A stretch of 12,097 bases of DNA from DATEMK01 sp035275625. GTDB lineage: Bacteria > Bacteroidota > Bacteroidia > AKYH767-A > OLB10. This document shows positions 7,901-12,020 of the stretch, in pieces (within the stretch, counting starts at the first letter, position 1; the number at the start of each line of letters is the position of its first letter). The stretch lies in NCBI GenBank assembly GCA_035275625.1, contig DATEMK010000440.1, positions 1-12,097 on the forward strand, written 5' to 3'. Under the pieces are notes generated by a model. It saw only the letters and a list, made by a program, of their open reading frames with translations, was not told the origin of the DNA and did no database searches. Made by a program: the position numbers and the translations under genes.

Positions 7901-7996
7901 ACATCTGTAGAGAGAAAATACCACGGAACCGGGACCATTTACGATACCTATAATTACGGAACCAATTACGTCCTTGGCATTTCCTATAAACTTTAA
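4946..7996 (+). CDS. TonB-dependent outer-membrane receptor with CarboxypepD_reg-like N-terminal domain
   Basis: A 1016-residue outer-membrane receptor that should use TonB-ExbBD energy to import an unknown ligand. Residues 1-20 are a signal peptide ending SIA before QGTV. Residues 21 to about 105 form a carboxypeptidase-D regulatory-like domain (GTVRGKVTDKNGE, IGAPVVL, TTTDLDGNYTL, VVSYIGFE). EVEITAK near 108-114 links to the plug, about 120-235, with FITVRGIGDRYVKTAING near 166-183, LDLFPASLVDNI and ELPGDWAGAYLSIETKD. The rest is a beta-barrel rich in aromatic, alternating strands, ending VLGISYKL; the last residue is Leu rather than the common Phe. The plug resembles the RGLGDRY-type receptors of Bacteroidota rather than classic SusC, and no SusD gene is nearby. 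Its position between paralogues (3750 upstream, 8012 only 15 bp downstream) suggests that those exported proteins serve the same ligand. Ligand identity cannot be read from sequence. Confidence 0.93.
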   Translation: MKKFLLFAVISLVSYSYSIAQGTVRGKVTDKNGETVIGAPVVLSTIHSYGTTTDLDGNYTLKITDSTEQVLVVSYIGFETQKKTVHPVNGEVIILNFVLTSSTQAIKEVEITAKAVKSKEYYMEKIKEKSATTIDYISSETMKKTGDVNVVAAVARVSGVSTNGSFITVRGIGDRYVKTAINGSRIPTLDPFTNNIKLDLFPASLVDNIIITKTASPELPGDWAGAYLSIETKDYPDQLTLTEETSFGYNDHTSFKNVLSSDHSSTEWLGYDNGFRDHDHSSFNEASPYPTDYQEFVAVGLGPYFNSLGITQENWTYDGANGENYYRLGLVELGLLAPALINDDDAVKIARDQYMNGTYESEAYKVINADVPATGRSFPANWDPVRRKAPLNFSQSFSIGNQVNLFRRPFGFIGGFRYGSSVNYDPVSKANRRRFDGSLSSSEDREVGRETNGWSALANAAYKFSPNHSVSILFMPGFTGVSNVAYGKDTIDPSNNYILTKPQLYEERKQLVYQFKSEHYVPVLKLKAELNASYTNGKSSTPDFKYLQYYQSPITGLYNVSPTTLSGIHRYYRYLSDNIFDSRLVFELPVSKKTELVRKLKFGGTYQRNDKKSDQYDYRLSFIGNSTLENDNLDEFFSLDNFGIHEYTDVNGNTQSTIDQYYEDYTTPADHNFGNSEVKGAFAMVDYGIMPRIRFSGGIRVEKASIFTDVYQFDSLGLARNDPRRAYSDALPLANPGKLDETSWLPSASLIYKLRNVEDAPINLRFNYSEAVARPSIRELSDVAAFDYEYRAFVFGNSDLKMVKVRNYDFRAEAYFKSGDNVSVSVFYKDFKNHIELVNSGGYTWQNVDKSWVRGVELEGKKVLAKNFDIGANVTIVESHSKYVRTTILIGGGSVKIYLPQDTVTRTMFGQAPYVVNAILSYKAEKLGLVCTASYNVQGERLVIASDNAAIPDIYEQPRHLADFKVTKTLGKHFSVSGTVRDILNTSVERKYHGTGTIYDTYNYGTNYVLGISYKL

Positions 7997-8011
7997 AAAC
8001 TGAATACTGCT

Positions 8012-9349
8012 ATGAATAAAAAATTTAATTTAATCGTCCTGCTTTGTTTGGTTTTATTTTCATTTAAAGCAAAAGCGCAGATAGAAAATGTGATGGTGGA
8101 AACCTATTACGTTTCCGACACCAATGATGCAACGGATACTATTGGCGGAATATTAGAACCGGGTTCAAAAACGTACAGAGTATTTATTGATCTTGCTCCC
8201 GGATGCAAGCTGAAAAAAATATTTGGAAATGGAAGCCATACACTTCGTTTCTCCAGCACCGGGATGTTCTGGAATAATCTTGACAGGGGTAAATCTTTTG
8301 GCTGGGAAAACAACATAAGTTACCTTGATGAAGGAACGGTCGCATTAGATACTTATATTACTTTAGGACAGGCTACAAAAAACAACACCACTCTTACCTA
8401 TTTCGGAATTTTAAAGACACAGGATCCTGACACTTCTATTATCGGAGGCGTGCATAACGATGGCGGATGGTCTGTCATTCCTGATGGATTGATTGCTAAC
8501 CAGGATTCTGCAGCGGGCATTCCGGTTACACTTAAAGACGGGCTGGTTGCTGTTTCTAATTATCCTACTAATCAACAACAGGATGGAATACTTGATGCGT
8601 TTACTCAGGAAGACTCCACGATCTTCGGTTCACTGAAAGTGGATTCTCAATTTGTAAGCAATAGTGCAAGCGTGCAATGCTCAGGTGCGATGGATGCAAT
8701 TTCAGGCAGTAACAAGGTATTAGTTGCGCAGCTGACTACTAAAGGCGAAATTTCATTTGAGCTGAATGTAGAGATTGAAGATATAAATGGAAATCCAATC
8801 ATTTATGTAGCAAACAGTGATTCACTTACAGGGGACACCATTGCAAGCCCTTACCTGAATTACCCGCCATCCTGCGGATGCACCGATCCGGATTATGTGG
8901 AATATAGCAATACGTACGCCTGCAATAACCAGTCTGAATGTAAAACGCTGATCGTTTACGGATGCATGGACCAGGCCGCTTGTAACTTCGATCCCAATGC
9001 TAACTTTAATATACCCACTTTATGCTGTTATCCGGGTTATTGCAATGACCGCGATCTTGCTGTAGTTTGCCCTTCGCTGAACAATGAACGGATACGGGCT
9101 GCCGGAAGCAGGCTGTATCCCAATCCTGCCCAGGATGAACTTACACTTGAAATTCCGCAGGGCCTGGAAGCGGGTATCCAATATGAAATACATGACGCTT
9201 ACGGAAACAGAGTTTTGAATAAAAACCTGGGCGTTGTTTCCAGCGCTGTTTTTGAGAAGATAGATGTCAATACGCTTTCACCCGGTTTATACCTGGTCCG
9301 GCTGGATGTTGGAAGCAGCTTTTATATCAAAAAATTTATGAAAAATTAA
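8012..9349 (+). CDS. Secreted divergent paralogue with Cys-rich module and T9SS sorting domain (copy 4)
   Basis: A 445-residue exported protein. Residues 1-22 are a signal peptide ending KAKA before QIENV. Residues 23 to about 285 are a divergent version of the shared domain: VETYYVSDTNDA, GSKTYRVFIDLAPG, FWNNLDRG, GTVALDTY for NTVMLDSW, KDGLVAV, NKVLVAQLTTKGEISFELNVEI. It carries an insertion with a second DGLIA (158-162). Residues 288-353 form a module with ten Cys (288, 290, 304, 310, 318, 324, 338, 339, 344, 353), including YGCMDQAACNFDPNAN. That is a form of the GCxDxxAxNYdpxA motif I know from other secreted Bacteroidota proteins, probably a disulfide-bonded unit. Residues 367-445 are a T9SS type-A sorting domain (LYPNPAQDELTLEI, IHDAYGNRV, SPGLYLVRL, ending KKFMKN). 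It follows the receptor by 15 bp and precedes the lipoprotein by 18 bp, so co-transcription is likely. Confidence 0.9.
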   Translation: MNKKFNLIVLLCLVLFSFKAKAQIENVMVETYYVSDTNDATDTIGGILEPGSKTYRVFIDLAPGCKLKKIFGNGSHTLRFSSTGMFWNNLDRGKSFGWENNISYLDEGTVALDTYITLGQATKNNTTLTYFGILKTQDPDTSIIGGVHNDGGWSVIPDGLIANQDSAAGIPVTLKDGLVAVSNYPTNQQQDGILDAFTQEDSTIFGSLKVDSQFVSNSASVQCSGAMDAISGSNKVLVAQLTTKGEISFELNVEIEDINGNPIIYVANSDSLTGDTIASPYLNYPPSCGCTDPDYVEYSNTYACNNQSECKTLIVYGCMDQAACNFDPNANFNIPTLCCYPGYCNDRDLAVVCPSLNNERIRAAGSRLYPNPAQDELTLEIPQGLEAGIQYEIHDAYGNRVLNKNLGVVSSAVFEKIDVNTLSPGLYLVRLDVGSSFYIKKFMKN

Positions 9350-9367
9350 TTTCAAAAAGCAACTAAT

Positions 9368-10117
9368 ATGGTTTACACCTTAAGGCATTTAAGAATATAT
9401 AGTGTTATAGCAGCAGCTTTCTTCCTGCTGATAAATGGATGTAAGAAAGAAGAGGAAACGGTTGTGGTACCGGTGGTTCCGCAAACGGATTCCATAACGG
9501 ATATTGACGGCAACGTTTATACGATTGTAAAGATCGGCAACCAATGGTGGATGGCAGAAGACTTGCGTGTTACTATGTATCGCGACAGCACCTTTATATT
9601 TGAAGCGCAGGCTGACTTCGACTGGATTCCTAATACAACAGGCGCCCGGTGTGTTTTTGGTAACAATCCTGATGCTGCCGGCTTGCTTTACAACTGGTAT
9701 GCCGTAAGCAATGTTAAAAATATAGCTCCTCCGGGATGGCACGTTCCGAGTGATGATGAATGGAAAGAATTAGAAAAGCATCTGGGCATGAGCCAGGCTG
9801 ATGCCGATAAATTCGGATGGCGCGGCACGCATGAAGGCGAAAAGCTTCGTATAAAATCGCCTGAAGTATGGAAAACGTACAGTGATGTATGGTCCACTAA
9901 CGAAAGTGGTTTCACGGCTCTTGCCGGAGGTTGCCGCATTTTTAGCGGAGAGTTCAGCATCCCGCTTGATTTTGGTTCCATGGGGTTTTGGTGGACTTCC
10001 ACCAATCACGGGGATAATGATGCGTATTATCGTTACCTGGATTATAAAAATGCAAACGTTTACCGGTCGCATGTTTCCAAAAATTACGGGTGCAGCATCA
10101 GGTTAGTGAAGGATTAG
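9368..10117 (+). CDS. FISUMP-domain lipoprotein, probably surface-exposed
   Basis: A 249-residue lipoprotein. LLINGC (20-25) is a lipobox with Cys25 as the lipidated residue. The mature start, CKKEEE, fits the Lys plus acidic pattern of the lipoprotein export signal described in Bacteroidota, so surface display is likely. After a short Val/Pro linker (31-40), residues about 44-249 are a FISUMP domain, first named from Fibrobacter succinogenes paralogues. Marks are DIDGNVYTIVKIGNQWWMAEDL, LLYNWYAV, PPGWHVPSDDEWKELE, GEKLR, NESGFTALAGG, FWWTST and a C-terminal GCSIRLVKD. The fold resembles other Trp-rich extracellular binding domains, but the role of FISUMP proteins is not established. It lies 18 bp after the secreted paralogue at 8012, suggesting it belongs to the receptor unit. 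Confidence 0.88.
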   Translation: MVYTLRHLRIYSVIAAAFFLLINGCKKEEETVVVPVVPQTDSITDIDGNVYTIVKIGNQWWMAEDLRVTMYRDSTFIFEAQADFDWIPNTTGARCVFGNNPDAAGLLYNWYAVSNVKNIAPPGWHVPSDDEWKELEKHLGMSQADADKFGWRGTHEGEKLRIKSPEVWKTYSDVWSTNESGFTALAGGCRIFSGEFSIPLDFGSMGFWWTSTNHGDNDAYYRYLDYKNANVYRSHVSKNYGCSIRLVKD

Positions 10118-10151
10118 GTTCATTAAGTTGATTTCCTAATTCATAATTTCT

Positions 10152-10565
10152 ATGATAGTTTTCGATCAAAAAACAATCGCATTGCAATTTAATGATTGCA
10201 TTAACATTAGGGACATTGCAGGTTTTGAACGCCTGATGTCAGACAATCATACATTTATTGACACAGGAAATAATGTAACTACTGGAAAACAAGCTTGTTT
10301 AACAATCTGGAAAGGTTTCTTCAAAATGTTTCCTGATTATAAAAACGTCTTTAACACAATTACCGCCAGCGATAATTTAGTAATCATGATCGGTTATTCT
10401 GTCTGCTCTGACAAACGATTAAACGGTCCTGCTATATGGACTGCAAAAATTACAGACGGCAAAATATCAGAATGGCGTATATATGAGGACACTGCCAAAA
10501 ACAGGTTACAACTTGATATAGATCACCACAAAGAAAAAGCCCGCTCTCAGGGATTTCATCAATAA
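10152..10565 (+). CDS. Small NTF2/SnoaL-like protein
   Basis: A 137-residue protein with no signal peptide, so cytoplasmic. The pattern fits the NTF2-like (SnoaL) alpha+beta barrel superfamily: an N-terminal helix with FNDCINIRDIAGFERLMSDNHTFIDTG, a central helix with WKGFFKMFPDYKNVFNTI, then strands DNLVIMIGYSVCS, PAIWTAKITDGKISEWRIYED. Members include polyketide cyclases, isomerases and many proteins without assigned activity; family membership does not fix the substrate. Candidate polar cavity residues are His28, Asp32 and Asp57, but I cannot assign catalysis. The gene lies 34 bp after the FISUMP gene. It may be the last gene of that transcript or stand alone; it has no obvious link to the exported proteins or the downstream arsenic genes. 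Confidence 0.75.
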   Translation: MIVFDQKTIALQFNDCINIRDIAGFERLMSDNHTFIDTGNNVTTGKQACLTIWKGFFKMFPDYKNVFNTITASDNLVIMIGYSVCSDKRLNGPAIWTAKITDGKISEWRIYEDTAKNRLQLDIDHHKEKARSQGFHQ

Positions 10566-10591
10566 CTTAATTTTTATTTTGTCGCTCCGGA

Positions 10592-10687
10592 TTGTGTCCT
10601 CACAAAAAACCGCTGGTTTATATCGGAATTATTGTTTTCGCAACAGCCTTAATTCTTTCTTTTTCACGGGCAGGGCTAAGTACATAA
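10592..10687 (+). CDS. Possible 31-residue single-TM small protein (TTG start)
   Basis: An ORF with a TTG start encodes two Lys followed by a hydrophobic run (LVYIGIIVFATALIL) and a short tail containing one Arg, so it reads as one membrane helix. The frame is open a little further upstream (after a TAA near 10568-10570), so the start is uncertain. T-rich spacers can give such helices by chance. It could also be the decayed end of a lost membrane-protein gene. I know of no matching family. Confidence 0.2.
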   Translation: MCPHKKPLVYIGIIVFATALILSFSRAGLST

Positions 10688-10700
10688 CAATTTCTTAACA
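10684..10700 (+). promoter_or_regulatory. TAACA direct repeat, 11-bp spacing, upstream of arsC
   Basis: ATAACA (10684-10689) and TTAACA (10695-10700) are 11 bp apart, the same geometry as the TTAAC pairs before the genes at 430 and 3750. The arrangement resembles the TTAACA direct-repeat boxes bound by PhoP/PhoB-type response regulators in other phyla. It lies about 45 bp upstream of the likely arsC transcription start. This is a short motif in AT-rich DNA and may be chance. Confidence 0.2.
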
Positions 10701-10724
10701 TCCTTTCTTTCCCCACCAAAATTC

Positions 10725-10744
10725 TTATCGTAATTTTGCGATAA
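10725..10744 (+). promoter_or_regulatory. arsC promoter -7 box inside a perfect inverted repeat (probable repressor operator)
   Basis: TAATTTTG (10731-10738) matches the Bacteroidota -7 consensus TAnnTTTG. It is flanked exactly by TTATCG (10725-10730) and CGATAA (10739-10744), perfect 6-bp inverted arms around the 8-bp box. A dimeric repressor bound here would cover the core promoter; given the downstream genes, an ArsR/SmtB-family regulator is the natural candidate. No arsR gene is in the window, so it would act from elsewhere. The -33 region has only a weak TTTC near 10708-10711. Transcription would start near 10745, leaving a leader of only about 8-10 nt. Confidence 0.55.
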
Positions 10745-10752
10745 ACAATTTA

Positions 10753-11187
10753 ATGATGAAAGCCAAAGTATTATTCCTCTGCGTTCACAATTCCGCACGC
10801 AGCCAGATGGCGGAAGCCTATCTTAAAAAATTTGGCAGTGATTATTTTGAAGCCGAAAGTGCAGGGCTTGAAACAGGAAAGCTCAACCCGCTTGCAGTGG
10901 AAGTCATGAAAGAAGACGGCATTGATATTTCACAAAACCAGACTAAAGATGTTTTCGAATTTTTCAAGCAGGGCAGGATGTACCAGTATGTAATCACCGT
11001 CTGCGATGCAGAAGCCTCTGAACGTTGTCCCATCTTTCCGGGCATGCGTTCAAAAATTAATTGGAGTTTTAATGACCCTTCAAAATTTGAAGGCACTCAC
11101 GAAGTAAAATTGCAGCTCACAAGAATAGTCCGCGAACAGATAAAAGAAGCCGTTCAGAATTTCATCAAAGAACATAAGGGCAAGTGA
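10753..11187 (+). CDS. arsC: Arsenate reductase, thioredoxin-coupled (LMW-phosphatase fold)
   Basis: A 144-residue cytoplasmic enzyme (143 if the second adjacent ATG at 10756 is used) that reduces arsenate to arsenite. Numbering from 10753, the P-loop is CVHNSARS (Cys10 to Ser17), the CX5R motif shared with low-molecular-weight tyrosine phosphatases. Two further Cys, Cys84 (VITVCDAE) and Cys92 (ERCPIFPG), match the disulfide-relay pair of the S. aureus pI258-type enzyme (Cys82/Cys89), with one extra residue between them. NDPS (107-110) supplies the catalytic Asp108. Three redox Cys argue for arsenate reductase over a plain phosphatase. Length fits the family (about 130-145). It begins just after the operator-like promoter and its TGA overlaps the ATG of the aquaporin, so the pair is translationally coupled. 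Confidence 0.93.
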   Translation: MMKAKVLFLCVHNSARSQMAEAYLKKFGSDYFEAESAGLETGKLNPLAVEVMKEDGIDISQNQTKDVFEFFKQGRMYQYVITVCDAEASERCPIFPGMRSKINWSFNDPSKFEGTHEVKLQLTRIVREQIKEAVQNFIKEHKGK

Positions 11188-11834
11188 TGAAAAAATATAT
11201 TGCCGAATTCATCGGCACTTTTGCCCTCGTCTTCTGCGGCACAGGCGCAATCATCATTGACCAGCAGACAGGCGGGGCAGTTTCACACGCAGGTGTCGCA
11301 GCCACATTTGGTTTAATCATCCTTGCCATGATTTACACCTTTGGAGAAACATCAGGTGCGCATTTCAATCCCGCAGTCACCCTCAGCTTTGCAGTTGCAA
11401 AACTTTTTCCATCAAAACAAATCGTACCTTATATTTCTTCACAAATCGCAGGAGCATTCTTTGCAACTTTTGTTTTAAAATTTTTATTTCCCGAAAATCA
11501 AAACCTCGGTGCCACGCTTCCCGCAGGTTCACAAATGCAAAGTTTTATTCTCGAATTCATTCTCACCTTTTTCTTAATGACGGTGATCTTAAATGTCTCT
11601 CAGGGTTCAAAAGAAGTTGGAGTAATGGCAGGCATAGCAATAGGTTCAACAATCTTATTGGAAGCCATGTTTGCAGGGCCAATCTGCGGAGCATCCATGA
11701 ACCCTGCAAGAAGTTTATCCCCCGCTATCATCTCCGGTAATCTTTCTGCATTATGGCTTTACATCGTTGCCCCGGTTGCCGGTGCAATCACCGCCACCCT
11801 CACATGGCAGTTCATGAAACAAAACAATAATTAA
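11187..11834 (+). CDS. MIP/aquaporin-family channel, probable arsenite channel (AqpN/AqpS-like)
   Basis: A 215-residue, six-helix inner-membrane channel. I chose the ATG at 11187, which overlaps the arsC stop as TGATG; a GTG one codon earlier (11184) is also in frame. The two NPA half-helices are HFNPAVT (NPA 61-63) and SMNPARS (NPA 172-174). Aligning by eye with E. coli AqpZ, the aromatic/arginine filter is Phe41, Ala160, Ala169, Arg175. AqpZ has Phe-His-Thr-Arg, so loss of His should widen the pore beyond water. Bacterial NIP-like AqpN channels and rhizobial AqpS occur in ars operons, where ArsC-made arsenite leaves down its gradient through the channel. Coupling to arsC and the absence of arsB or acr3 here support that role. 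Codons end in C often (ATC, GTC, TTC, GGC), unlike the surface-protein genes to the left. Confidence 0.9.
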   Translation: MKKYIAEFIGTFALVFCGTGAIIIDQQTGGAVSHAGVAATFGLIILAMIYTFGETSGAHFNPAVTLSFAVAKLFPSKQIVPYISSQIAGAFFATFVLKFLFPENQNLGATLPAGSQMQSFILEFILTFFLMTVILNVSQGSKEVGVMAGIAIGSTILLEAMFAGPICGASMNPARSLSPAIISGNLSALWLYIVAPVAGAITATLTWQFMKQNNN

Positions 11835-11845
11835 TTTTGTTAAGT

Positions 11846-11873
11846 CCCTTGCGTCTTTTTCGTCCTTTGTGTC
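11846..11873 (+). repeat. Short tandem near-repeat (units ending GTC)
   Basis: Three imperfect units follow one another: CCCTTGCGTC (11846-11855), TTTTTCGTC (11856-11864) and CTTTGTGTC (11865-11873). It lies in the 63-bp gap between the aquaporin stop and the next small ORF. Similar CTTTGCGTC-like strings recur in spacers of some Bacteroidota and other bacterial genomes, to my knowledge, so it may be a dispersed intergenic element. Confidence 0.3.
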
Positions 11874-11897
11874 ATTCATAAAGTAAACTACAGTTAC

Positions 11898-11957
11898 ATG
11901 AACAACAAATCAAAATGCTGCCCCGGTGAAACCGACTGCTGCCATTCAATTGATTAA
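11898..11957 (+). CDS. 19-residue tetracysteine peptide at the end of the ars unit
   Basis: A very short ORF, ATG to TAA, whose core is CCPGETDCC: two vicinal Cys pairs (residues 7-8 and 14-15) separated by PGETD. Trivalent arsenic binds closely spaced thiols, and the engineered CCPGCC motif binds biarsenical dyes, so the composition suits arsenite or soft-metal binding. It follows the aquaporin by 63 bp with no terminator between, and its TAA is separated by only two bases from the left arm of the operon terminator. That places it as the last cistron. The upstream bases are A-rich (AAGTAAACTACAGTTAC), as is common for starts in this phylum. Statistical coding evidence is impossible at this length. 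It could equally be untranslated 3' sequence. Confidence 0.45.
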   Translation: MNNKSKCCPGETDCCHSID

Positions 11958-11959
11958 AA

Positions 11960-11993
11960 AAAACAGGGTATCACCGCCCTGTTTTATTTTTTT
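11960..11993. terminator. Bidirectional intrinsic terminator of the ars unit
   Basis: AAAACAGGG (11960-11968) pairs perfectly with CCCTGTTTT (11977-11985) around TATCACCG. On the + strand ATTTTTTT follows; on the - strand the left arm is followed by more T's because A's precede it. It should stop + transcription from arsC/aquaporin and also any - strand transcript coming from the right edge. Confidence 0.85.
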
Positions 11994-12020
11994 AAAAGCC
12001 AGTTTAAAAATATTTAACCT

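Noticed and set aside
9389..10106. Several overlapping ORFs in other frames inside the FISUMP gene
   Set aside because: The + frame at 9368 has a lipobox and a full FISUMP domain; the others are shadows without features.
10604..10620. Terminator after the NTF2-like gene (AAACC-GCT-GGTTT)
   Set aside because: The stem is only 5 bp with a three-base loop and no T-tract follows.
10753..11187. Low-molecular-weight protein tyrosine phosphatase instead of ArsC
   Set aside because: The fold is shared, but Cys84 and Cys92 form the ArsC redox pair, and the aquaporin overlap supports arsenic detoxification.
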